Source of the DNA: Opitutales bacterium
Lineage (GTDB): Bacteria; Verrucomicrobiota; Verrucomicrobiia; Opitutales; JABSRG01
Direction: 5' to 3'
DNA length: 64,000 nucleotides
Assembly (NCBI GenBank): GCA_028280845.1
Contig: JANQKZ010000006.1
Location: 62,001-126,000, forward strand
Made by a program: the position numbers and the translations under genes. How positions within the stretch are numbered: position 1 is the first letter of the stretch; each line of letters begins with the position of its first letter. A model generated the notes under the pieces. It worked only from the letters and a program-made list of their open reading frames with translations, had not been told where the DNA came from and ran no database searches. Below, piece after piece: positions 8,563 through 16,058 of this stretch.

Positions 8563-8863
8563 CTCGCTCCAACGTCGCAGTCAATTTCCAGGATTGGAGG
8601 GTATATACATAGGCCTCCGCTTTTTCAAATTCCCCGATCCAGAGGACACTGCGTCCTGTCTGGTGAACCTCCATCATATGCGTCTTCGCTCTCTCCAAAT
8701 CGTACCCAAATACCTTTCTGAATACCATAACGACATATGACATCAGGTTTACCGGATCGTTCAGCACCACCACCGTCCAGGGCGGCTCCTGCTGGAGTTC
8801 TGACTGCGTATCCTGCTCTTCGACGGGCAATGGCATGGATTCTCTCGATGAATTATACGGCAT
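8555..8863 (-). CDS. clpS: ATP-dependent Clp protease adaptor ClpS
   Basis: Protein of 102 residues that delivers N-degron substrates to the Clp AAA+ unfoldase. The core starts at PWTVVVLNDPVNLMSYVVMVFRKVF, the standard ClpS signature (VVLxND then a helix and VF), followed by the family's His/Glu-rich MMEVHQTGRS region and a C-terminal strand with alternating hydrophobic residues. The first 25 or so residues are a charged flexible tail, as is typical. It leads a two-gene minus-strand unit with the DUF2017-like gene (8-bp overlap). No clpA or clpC is in the window. Confidence 0.92.
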   Translation of the reverse strand: MPYNSSRESMPLPVEEQDTQSELQQEPPWTVVVLNDPVNLMSYVVMVFRKVFGYDLERAKTHMMEVHQTGRSVLWIGEFEKAEAYVYTLQSWKLTATLERDA

Positions 8864-8918
8864 GTCAGTTTACGGGATGTGGAAAGATGCAGCAATATAA
8901 GCCCTTGCCCATAGAATG

Positions 8919-8943
8919 AAAGGGAAAAGCCGTTTTTCCCTTT
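8919..8943. repeat. perfect 10-bp inverted repeat between clpS and the small membrane peptide gene
   Basis: AAAGGGAAAA (8919-8928) and TTTTCCCTTT (8934-8943) flank a 5-nt loop. It lies in the divergent region upstream of both neighbouring genes and could be an operator or a leader hairpin; I cannot tell which. Confidence 0.5.
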
Positions 8944-8976
8944 TCCTTCCCCGGGATTTCCCCGAATAGTGAAAGA

Positions 8977-9138
8977 ATGGACGATAAGGACTCCCCGCCG
9001 GCCCCACAACATTCAGATCCTCCGAAGGAACCCAAGGAGCTGCTCTCCAAAGCTATCCCCATGAAATGGGTCCTCGGCGCAATTATCCTCTATATGGTCA
9101 TCTACAACTTTATCCTTTTCATCAACTCCAGGCCTTAA
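8977..9138 (+). CDS. small single-pass membrane protein, 53 residues
   Basis: Short frame from the ATG at 8977 to TAA at 9136-9138. The first 30 residues are hydrophilic and rich in Pro, Lys and Asp. They are followed by a clear membrane helix (about 31-48, WVLGAIILYMVIYNFILF) and a five-residue tail. The composition (charged tail, then one aromatic-rich helix) is coding-like, but no family is recognised. It is divergent from clpS and convergent with nrdG. Only a weak GAAAGA lies before the start. Topology (cytoplasmic N-terminus) is inferred from the Lys next to the helix. Confidence 0.5.
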   Translation: MDDKDSPPAPQHSDPPKEPKELLSKAIPMKWVLGAIILYMVIYNFILFINSRP

Positions 9139-9227
9139 CCCCAATTCACAAACTGCGTTTAGCAGCAATCCGCCCCCACCCGTACCGACCCCTGAACCCC
9201 GCAACCGGTATCCAAATCCCACCCCTC

Positions 9228-9265
9228 GTGTCAATACACTGTGTATATACACTGTGTATTGACAC
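9228..9265. repeat. 38-bp near-perfect palindrome between convergent genes
   Basis: The sequence is three 12-bp blocks (GTGTCAATACAC, GTGTATATACAC, GTGTATTGACAC) joined by single T residues. Each outer block is the reverse complement of the other and the middle block is self-complementary, so only the two joining bases break the symmetry. It is AT-rich against GC-rich surroundings and lies 12 bp beyond the nrdG stop. It may be a bidirectional stem-loop or a binding site. Confidence 0.8.
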
Positions 9266-9277
9266 CCCGGTCGGAGC

Positions 9278-9979
9278 TTACCGGACTACCAGCTCCCCGA
9301 CCCACTCCTCGATCTGCGGGCGGGCGGACTCGATGAGGAGAGGCACTTCGCCAGCACGCTGGTTGAGCGAATCGGGCAATCCAGGACTGGGCCGGAAGTG
9401 TTGCAAGGCATAACGGTCTACACCCTCCAGACTTCTTCCAATGGCTTCTAGATCTGCTTTGACGTGGAGGCCTGGAACCACTGTGGTCCGGAACTCATAG
9501 GGGACACCAGACTCACAAATGTAGGCAATGGATTCACAGATATGATCAAGAGGTAGTGGCTTACCACAACCGGAGGCATAATGCTCTGTATCCAGGCGGT
9601 GTTTTACATCCATGGCAAAGTAATCGACGAGCCCCTTTTCCACTAGATCGGCAAGCACCTGCGGCCGGGTTCCATTGGTATCCAGCTTCACGAGGTAGCC
9701 CTGGCCCTTTATTTGAGTTAGAAATCGAGCCAGGTCCAGATGCTGGGTAGGCTCCCCTCCCGTCACACACACCCCTTCAAGCAAGTCTTTCCGCTCCTGA
9801 AGAAAGCGAAAAAACGCATCGATCTGAATCGAATGCCCGGAGACAGGGGGACGCATGGAAATGAGGGACTGATTGTGGCAGAAGCTACACCGCAGATTAC
9901 ATCCCTGAGTAAAAACCGTCGCCGCCACTCGACCCGGAAAGTCAATGAGTGAGCACTTGATGAGCCCGGCTAATAACAT
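9278..9979 (-). CDS. nrdG: anaerobic ribonucleotide reductase activating protein
   Basis: Radical SAM protein of 233 residues that installs the glycyl radical on NrdD. The iron-sulfur motif CX3CX2C is at Cys27, Cys31 and Cys34 (QGCNLRCSFCHN). A GGEPT motif follows (VCVTGGEPTQHLD) for SAM binding. At about 230 residues it belongs to the longer NrdG class rather than the 154-residue E. coli type. It lies 42 bp downstream of nrdD in the same direction, so the pair forms the class III reductase operon. Confidence 0.93.
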   Translation of the reverse strand: MLLAGLIKCSLIDFPGRVAATVFTQGCNLRCSFCHNQSLISMRPPVSGHSIQIDAFFRFLQERKDLLEGVCVTGGEPTQHLDLARFLTQIKGQGYLVKLDTNGTRPQVLADLVEKGLVDYFAMDVKHRLDTEHYASGCGKPLPLDHICESIAYICESGVPYEFRTTVVPGLHVKADLEAIGRSLEGVDRYALQHFRPSPGLPDSLNQRAGEVPLLIESARPQIEEWVGELVVR

Positions 9980-10021
9980 GGCTTTATGGTTTCATGAATA
10001 GAGGGGCGTGGTCCCTCGAGT

Positions 10022-12229
10022 TCATGGCTGGGCAGTGGTTCCATGATCGCACCCACAGGCATCCACTTTATATGTCAGACGGTCCTTGAATTCGGCTTGC
10101 TTTCCATCATGCCACTGACGAACCGGCCTCAAATACCCTACGATTCGGGAATACACCTCGCAGCTCTTTCCACAGCTGGGACACTCAAAGTGCTCTCCAG
10201 GCAAATAGCCATGGTCTCGACAGATGCTGAAGGTCGGTGTGAGCGAGAAATACGGAAGCCGGTAGTTTTCGGCCACCCGTCTGACAAACTGTCGGACGGA
10301 GCTCGGGTCCGTAATCTGCTCTCCAAGGAAGAGGTGTAAGACTGTCCCTCCGGTGTAACGCGTCTGAAGTGCGTCCTGGTATTCAAGGGCCTCAAAAGGA
10401 TCATCCGTAAAGCCCACCGGCAGATGACTGGAATTGCTATAGTAAGGTTCGTCCCCGTCGGCAAAACCCTCTGTATTCGCAACCTGGATACCAGGATACT
10501 GCTCGGTGTCCAACAAAGCCAGGCGGTAACTTGTCCCCTCAGCAGGGGTCGCTTCAAGGTTGTAGTTGTGTCCGGTTTCCTTCTGATAATCGACCAGGCG
10601 CTGTCGCATATGGTCTAAAATCTCCGCTGAAAACACCTGGCCTTCTTCAGTGCCAAGACCGACGTCCAGAAAATTGGTGCAGGCCTCGTTCATCCCCACC
10701 AAGCCGATCGTTGAGAAGTGATTGGCCCAGTACTTCCCGAAACGCTCATGAATATGGCGGAGGTAATGCCTGGTGTAGGGGAAGAGCCCTTTACTGGTGA
10801 GATCTTCAATCAGGACTCGTTTCTTTTCCAGCGAGTCTTTGGCGATATCCATCAAGTAGTTCAGGCGTTCGAGGAAATCCGTCTTCGACTGGGAAAGAAA
10901 TGCAATGCGGGGAAGGTTGATGGTAACCACGCCGATACTTCCGGTCAGGGGATGAGCACCGAACAGGCCCCCACCTTTCATGGCCAGTTGCGTGTTGTCG
11001 ATCCGCAGGCGACAGCACATCGACCGGGCGTCCTCCTCTGACATGTCGGAATTGATGAAATTGGAAAAATACGGGATCCCATACTTTCCGGTCATCCGCC
11101 ACATAGGTTCCAGATTCGGGTTCTCCCAATCGAACCGCTTCGTCAGGTTCAACGTGGGAATGGGAAAACTGAATAGACGACCCTCTGCATCGCCTTCCTC
11201 CATAATCTCGAAGAAGGCTCGGTTGAACATATCCATTTCCTGCTGAAATTCACCATAGCACTCAGGTTGAAATTCTCCCCCGATCACGACAGGCTGTTCG
11301 GCATAATGCCGGGGTACCGTGAGATCCAGGGTGATGTTGGTGAACGGACTTTGAAAGCCGACCCGAGTGGGTGTATTCATATTGAAGATGAAAGCCTGCA
11401 TACACTGACGAACTTCTTTATAAGTCAGACCGTCATAACGAATAAAGGGGGCCAGCAGGGTATCCACATTGGAAAACGCCTGTGCCCCCGCAGCCTCCCC
11501 CTGCATGGTGTAGAGAAAATTGACCACCTGGCCCAAGGCCGCCCGGAAATGCCGTGCAGGAGAGGCCGCGGTTTTACCCGGAACTCCCCGAAAACCTTCC
11601 TGGAGGAGCTGGTAGAGATCCCAGCCGACACAATAACTACTCACCAGGTTGGTGTCATGCACATGGATGTCCCCACCCTCATGGGCTTGTCGAACATCGC
11701 GGCCATAGACCTCATACATCCAGAATGCCCGGCTGAGCTTGCTGGATACATAGTGATTCAGCCCCTGGAGGGAAAAGGTCATGTTACAGTTTTCGCGAAC
11801 CGACCAGTCCAGATCGTCCAGATATTCCCGGATGATCTGGACATGCTCCTCCTGGACCTTGTCCCGCAGTTGGGCATGCCGCTCGCGATATAAGATGTAA
11901 GCTCGGGCTGTTTTGAAATAACCCCGGGCCATTAAGGTTTCCTCCACAATATCCTGGATGGCTTCAACCCGCGGAGTGGATCCGTCCGCAGTGCGCTCGA
12001 TCAAGGCTTCTACCACGTGGTCGGCTAGTCGGAGGCTGATAGCCTGTTCAAATTCGTTCGTCGCCTGACCGGCCTTGAAGATGGCCTCCTCAATCCGGCG
12101 TGGTTCAAAGCGGACCTTGCGTCCGTCGCGTTTAACTATCTGGACCGGGGTCGATCCCGATCCGTTATCCGTTTCCACTCTTTCAGCTATCATCACTCGA
12201 TTTGTAAGGATCACCATTAGACTCCTCAC
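10022..12229 (-). CDS. nrdD: anaerobic (class III) ribonucleoside-triphosphate reductase
   Basis: Glycyl-radical enzyme of 735 residues that makes deoxyribonucleotides without oxygen. An ATP-cone regulatory domain occupies about residues 29-120 (VQIVKRDGRKVRFEPRRIEEAIFKA), followed by the catalytic barrel. Near the C-terminus a zinc-site region (CRDHG then CPSCGKSC) precedes the glycyl radical loop RIVGYL, with Gly698 as the predicted radical site. The first ATG is at 12229; an ATG at 12193 is an alternative. A tandem NrdR box lies 25-72 bp upstream, and nrdG follows. No aerobic reductase is in the window. Confidence 0.96.
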   Translation of the reverse strand: MRSLMVILTNRVMIAERVETDNGSGSTPVQIVKRDGRKVRFEPRRIEEAIFKAGQATNEFEQAISLRLADHVVEALIERTADGSTPRVEAIQDIVEETLMARGYFKTARAYILYRERHAQLRDKVQEEHVQIIREYLDDLDWSVRENCNMTFSLQGLNHYVSSKLSRAFWMYEVYGRDVRQAHEGGDIHVHDTNLVSSYCVGWDLYQLLQEGFRGVPGKTAASPARHFRAALGQVVNFLYTMQGEAAGAQAFSNVDTLLAPFIRYDGLTYKEVRQCMQAFIFNMNTPTRVGFQSPFTNITLDLTVPRHYAEQPVVIGGEFQPECYGEFQQEMDMFNRAFFEIMEEGDAEGRLFSFPIPTLNLTKRFDWENPNLEPMWRMTGKYGIPYFSNFINSDMSEEDARSMCCRLRIDNTQLAMKGGGLFGAHPLTGSIGVVTINLPRIAFLSQSKTDFLERLNYLMDIAKDSLEKKRVLIEDLTSKGLFPYTRHYLRHIHERFGKYWANHFSTIGLVGMNEACTNFLDVGLGTEEGQVFSAEILDHMRQRLVDYQKETGHNYNLEATPAEGTSYRLALLDTEQYPGIQVANTEGFADGDEPYYSNSSHLPVGFTDDPFEALEYQDALQTRYTGGTVLHLFLGEQITDPSSVRQFVRRVAENYRLPYFSLTPTFSICRDHGYLPGEHFECPSCGKSCEVYSRIVGYLRPVRQWHDGKQAEFKDRLTYKVDACGCDHGTTAQP

Positions 12230-12253
12230 CTAATCGTTTGAAAAGCGGAAAAA

Positions 12254-12301
12254 CCACTAAATATAGGGATAATTCAATTTAATTAACACAATATATAGTG
12301 G
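12254..12301 (-). promoter_or_regulatory. tandem NrdR boxes upstream of nrdD
   Basis: Two 16-bp sites, ACACAATATATAGTGG (12286-12301) and CCACTAAATATAGGGA (12254-12269), match the NrdR consensus ACACWATATATWGTGT at about 15 and 12 of 16 positions. Their starts are 32 bp apart, about three helical turns, the usual spacing for paired NrdR boxes. NrdR is the nucleotide-sensing repressor of ribonucleotide reductase genes. Confidence 0.85.
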
Positions 12302-12314
12302 CAATCACATTCAT

Positions 12315-12626
12315 TTATACACCATCCCTCAGATCGGCATTGTCATTGGATTGGGCCTCCTCCGGATTAGAATCGCGGGACGGATCCCCCATCTGGATCA
12401 GCCACTGAAAGAGAACCACAGGAGCAAGCACGACAAAGACCACGGCTTTCCATATCCAACCAAAATGGAGGTCCCCGCTTCTCGATATCATGATTAGGTC
12501 GATGATAAACCAGACGGTAGCAACAACCACCACGGCGAGGAGAATCCAAAACGTGGATTTCCTCGGATTCCTCCCGGAAGTCGGTTTGGATGGCGGAGAT
12601 CTGTCTGTTTGCTTCTCATTGATCAT
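12315..12626 (-). CDS. small two-helix membrane protein of the KAS/ACP/desaturase-like unit
   Basis: Protein of 103 residues with a hydrophilic N-terminus (about 27 residues rich in Lys, Pro and Ser), two membrane helices (about 28-48, ending WFIIDLIMI, and about 58-78, VFVVLAPVVLFQWLIQM), and an acidic tail. No family is recognised. It lies 69 bp after the desaturase-like flavoprotein gene on the same strand and may be the last gene of that unit. A cytoplasmic N- and C-terminus is likely from the charge pattern. Confidence 0.65.
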   Translation of the reverse strand: MINEKQTDRSPPSKPTSGRNPRKSTFWILLAVVVVATVWFIIDLIMISRSGDLHFGWIWKAVVFVVLAPVVLFQWLIQMGDPSRDSNPEEAQSNDNADLRDGV

Positions 12627-12695
12627 GGAGCCCGCACATTAAACACAAACGGGTAATCCATCCAGACCAACCGTCCAAAACATTTCGTACCCAAC

Positions 12696-14123
12696 CTACC
12701 TTCCACCGAGGCAGTAGGCATTGGCGATGGAGATGCCGCTCAGCATAGCGCCAACAATTCCCAGGAAGCCCTGGTCGGTCCCCGCAATGTAGACATTGTC
12801 CAAATCGGTCCGTCCATCTTTGCGCTTGTAGGGGGCCCCGTAAACGGCCCCGCCCAGGTGGCCGGTAAACTTGGTAATCGTCCGTGGGGAAAACATATCT
12901 ATATCCCCGCACAAATCGGCAAAAGTGCCCTTCTCTGCAGGAATATCCGGGAGCAAATCCACGGCCTGGGTCATGAGGATTTCATACCAGTCGCGTTTAG
13001 CTTGCTGGTAGTCGATTTCCTCTAACGCACACCACCGGTCATAATGGGCGATGGCAGTAACCCGCAACCAACCTTCGTCCAAAGTCTTCCCGTCGGGGTA
13101 TTGGTAGTTGTTTGGAAAACAGATAACCCCACTGCCAGGATCCACGAGTTCTATGGCCGGCCGCCGGTACTCAAATGTATCCGAGGTATTGAAAAAGATA
13201 ATGGTGTCTTCCCAGCCCAGATTCCGGGGCTGCTCCTCAAAGAGCTGGATACACTCAACGAAGCTGAGCTTGCCGATATTGTCGGTTTCGCCCTGGGCTA
13301 ATCCAGCCAACCGATTCGTTTCCACCAAGCCAATTGTGGAAATCACCTGCTCGGCGGATAGGATCGACCCATCGTCCAACTCCAGGGTTTGAGCACGATT
13401 CCCATAGGTTTGAATCTGCTTCACTCCCAGGCGCATTTTCCGGATTCCACCCAGCTCGGCATACTTCTTGGTCAGGGCCCGGATTATCTGTCGCACCCCC
13501 GCAAAGGGTCGGGCAAACCCCTCTAAAAACAGGGATTGGAACATAATCACAAACTGTCCCAGGTCGATATCATCTTCGCGGGCACTCCCATAGTAAAAGA
13601 TAGGACAGCAGAGCATGTCCACCAGGAGCGGATCGGTCAGAAACTTGGCCAAGACCGGACGTGCCGGAGTTTCAGCTGCATCGAGGTTAGTCGCGTCAAA
13701 AGACTTAACAAAGCCGGTCAATTGGCGAAACCCGTCGATCTGATCAGGAAAGGTCCGGTCGATTTCCGATTCAAGAAGGGTAAAGTCATTACTGAATCGG
13801 AGTTCGGCCCCGGGAAATTGGATGCGGGAGCTACACTGCTCCGAAAGATCAAACGCATCCCGTGGAATCCGCAGTTGCCGGAACAACTTACCGAGAGGAG
13901 TGCCTTTAACCCCCGCAGGCACATAGTTCGTCATGGCATGCAGGCCAACATCATACTTGCGGCCCTGCAGATTATAAAAACTATTCAGGCCCCCGGGCGC
14001 TTCATGCCGCTCCACAATGATAACCGTTTTTCCGCCAAGACGGAGACGAATGCCGGCTGCTAAACCGGCCATACCTGCCCCAATTACGACGACGTCGAAA
14101 TGTTGTCCGTTTAAGGAACCCAA
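12696..14123 (-). CDS. FAD-dependent oxidoreductase of the phytoene desaturase/carotenoid isomerase type
   Basis: Flavoprotein of 475 residues. The N-terminal dinucleotide-binding fold is complete (VVVIGAGMAGLAAGIRL, then VERHEAPGGLNSFY), and the C-terminal FAD motif reads DNVYIAGTDQGFLGIVGAMLSGI. The overall pattern fits the CrtI/CrtISO/retinol saturase group, which desaturate, saturate or isomerise polyene lipids. No phytoene synthase or other carotenoid gene is nearby. Instead it follows an ACP gene by 21 bp, with a ketoacyl-ACP synthase before that. A fatty-acyl or polyketide-derived substrate is therefore more likely than phytoene; that is inference. Confidence 0.85.
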   Translation of the reverse strand: MGSLNGQHFDVVVIGAGMAGLAAGIRLRLGGKTVIIVERHEAPGGLNSFYNLQGRKYDVGLHAMTNYVPAGVKGTPLGKLFRQLRIPRDAFDLSEQCSSRIQFPGAELRFSNDFTLLESEIDRTFPDQIDGFRQLTGFVKSFDATNLDAAETPARPVLAKFLTDPLLVDMLCCPIFYYGSAREDDIDLGQFVIMFQSLFLEGFARPFAGVRQIIRALTKKYAELGGIRKMRLGVKQIQTYGNRAQTLELDDGSILSAEQVISTIGLVETNRLAGLAQGETDNIGKLSFVECIQLFEEQPRNLGWEDTIIFFNTSDTFEYRRPAIELVDPGSGVICFPNNYQYPDGKTLDEGWLRVTAIAHYDRWCALEEIDYQQAKRDWYEILMTQAVDLLPDIPAEKGTFADLCGDIDMFSPRTITKFTGHLGGAVYGAPYKRKDGRTDLDNVYIAGTDQGFLGIVGAMLSGISIANAYCLGGR

Positions 14124-14144
14124 GGCAGGAGCTGACGGACAAGG

Positions 14145-14411
14145 TTAGGAAGTCGCCGCCGTCTTTGCCTCAAACCTGGGCAACAGATAGTCTGCACAAC
14201 TTGTGAGGCTGGCCAGTTGCGGGTAATCTTCCTCAGGAACTTCGATCCCGTGTTGCTTACGCAGTTCCATGACGATGTCGAGGAAGTCCATGGAGTCTAA
14301 CTCCAGCTGATCACGCAGGCGTTCATCATCGTTGAGATTACTCAGATCTTCATCGGGAGCGATCTCCTCAATGATGTCTTTGACGATTTGCTTAACGTCT
14401 TCTTTAGTCAT
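14145..14411 (-). CDS. acyl carrier protein (specialised)
   Basis: Acidic protein of 88 residues with the ACP fold. The phosphopantetheine site is Ser40 in LELDSMDFLDIVMEL, within the usual DSxD/E context. It differs from housekeeping AcpP (LGADSLDTVELVM) in that Met follows the Ser and Phe-Leu replaces the usual residues, and it carries an Ala/Thr-rich C-terminal tail. It sits between the ketoacyl synthase (35 bp upstream) and the desaturase-like flavoprotein (21 bp downstream), so it probably serves as the carrier for that dedicated pathway. Confidence 0.92.
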   Translation of the reverse strand: MTKEDVKQIVKDIIEEIAPDEDLSNLNDDERLRDQLELDSMDFLDIVMELRKQHGIEVPEEDYPQLASLTSCADYLLPRFEAKTAATS

Positions 14412-14446
14412 CTGCTTTCTTCTTAAATTCAGTTTCGGAGTATTGT

Positions 14447-15682
14447 CTAGTCTGTAAAACGCTTTACAATAAGCGAAGAATTGATTCCCAGCATCCCAAA
14501 CGAATTGTTCAGGATGTAGTTTACCTCCCCAACCGCCTTGGGTTCATTCAGCACGAGGTTGGGGAGATCACAGGCGGGGTCAAGCTTATCCACATTGATG
14601 GTCGGGTGGATGATTCCGTCCTGAAATGAAGGAAGATTGCCCGCCAGCTCCAGAGCTCCGGCCGCACCCATGGCATGCCCAATGAAACTTTTCGCATTGT
14701 TGACATAGGTAGTCGGGCTATTTCCAAAGACCGTTTTGATCGCTTCACATTCCTGAATGTCACCTTGGGGCGTCGACGTCGCATGGGTCGAGACCAGATC
14801 GATATCGCTAGCTTCCAGCCCGGCTGACCAAAGCGCGCGCTGCATGCAAACGGCCTGTTGCCTCGGATTAGGCAAAACATAATCGCTGGCGTCACTGTTG
14901 ATGCTGTGCCCCACAATCTCTGCGATGATCCTAGCCCCCCGGGCCTTGGCATCCTCCAGACGTTCGAGGACGTAAACCGCCCCCCCTTCCGATACGACGA
15001 TACCATTGCGATCGAGGTCGAACGGTCGGCTGGCTTTGTTCGGATCCTCATGGTGGGCCAAAGCCCCCTGACTCTTGAAGCCGGCAAAAATTCCAAAGGT
15101 ATGAATACTCTCGCTCACCCCGCCGGCCAACGCAAAATCCACTTCCCCCAGCTGCAGCATCTGCATGCCTTGAATCAAGCCGGCATTCCCTGCCGCGCAG
15201 GCTGCTCCCACAGTATAGTGAGGTCCCGTAATCCCCATATTGATCGTAACCTCTCCAGCCGGATTATTGGCAACAGTGCGCGGATTATGATGATGGGTCC
15301 AGAACTTGGTATCGTAATCAAACTGCTTGATATTATAGATCTCGTTCTCCGTCTCCACATTTCCGTGCTCAGTGGTACCCAGGTAGACTCCCACTCGATC
15401 TTTGGATACCGCTTCCCAATCAATTCCACTATTCAGGACCGCCTCATGGGAACAGTAAATGGCCACGCTGGCCGCCCGAGTACCCACCCGAAGTTCTTTG
15501 CGCTTTTGATACCGGGTATTTTCAAAATCACAGACCCCTGCTGGCACGTCCCCCATGTAGCGCATATCAATGACCTGGATGCGCGGACGACCCTCCAATA
15601 AATTGGCCCGAAACTCCTCTAGCGAGTTTCCGTTTGGGGCTGTCAGCCCCAGACCCGTAATTACAATGCGGCTTTTTTCCAT
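14447..15682 (-). CDS. beta-ketoacyl-ACP synthase II-like (FabF family) condensing enzyme
   Basis: Thiolase-fold condensing enzyme of about 411 residues from the ATG at 15680-15682 (MEKSRIVITGLG, the normal FabF-type start); an in-frame start 21 bp earlier would add seven residues. The Cys-His-His triad is visible: Cys in VGAACAAGNAGL, His in DLVSTHATSTPQGD and His in KSFIGHAMGAAGALE. The second motif reads STHAT rather than the canonical NAHGT of FabF. It is first in a unit with an ACP and a desaturase-like FAD protein. This points to a dedicated acyl-chain pathway rather than housekeeping fatty-acid synthesis, whose fabD/fabG neighbours are absent. Confidence 0.9.
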   Translation of the reverse strand: MEKSRIVITGLGLTAPNGNSLEEFRANLLEGRPRIQVIDMRYMGDVPAGVCDFENTRYQKRKELRVGTRAASVAIYCSHEAVLNSGIDWEAVSKDRVGVYLGTTEHGNVETENEIYNIKQFDYDTKFWTHHHNPRTVANNPAGEVTINMGITGPHYTVGAACAAGNAGLIQGMQMLQLGEVDFALAGGVSESIHTFGIFAGFKSQGALAHHEDPNKASRPFDLDRNGIVVSEGGAVYVLERLEDAKARGARIIAEIVGHSINSDASDYVLPNPRQQAVCMQRALWSAGLEASDIDLVSTHATSTPQGDIQECEAIKTVFGNSPTTYVNNAKSFIGHAMGAAGALELAGNLPSFQDGIIHPTINVDKLDPACDLPNLVLNEPKAVGEVNYILNNSFGMLGINSSLIVKRFTD

Positions 15683-16058
15683 GGGCAGCAAAAGGGTGAA
15701 CAAGTCAAAGAGAACACAGCCCTGTCAATAGAGTTTTTTCAATCCAGAGGTGTGAACTATCCAAGGCCACGTTGGAACCAGGGCACACTGAACTCCACTT
15801 AACCGTTAGAGAGCTTGTCGGATAAGACCTCGGCGACCATCGGATCCTGGTCATACTTTCACCAATCCAGGTGAATAAGCACCGAAAGCGGGCTCAACCA
15901 ACCTCACTCCAGGTCCTGAAAAGAAACCTCCATAGCCTCGGTCGCCAGGGACGAGTGAACTTGGACAAGCCCCGTTTTCCCCCGCATTACACCATCAGCC
16001 CGGAAATTGAGAATTTGCTGATTGAAACACGAGGGTTTTCCCTAATGCTGGCCACAAG
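15683..16058. other. intergenic region without a convincing gene
   Basis: A 376-bp divergent gap between the condensing enzyme and galE. The only sizeable frame (GTG at 15871 to TGA at 16060-16062) would encode 63 residues and overlaps the galE ATG as ATGA. Its C-terminal stretch HYTISPEIENLLIETRG faintly resembles the N-terminal helix of Fic-family proteins. I see no strong promoter, RNA or repeat. Confidence 0.4.
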
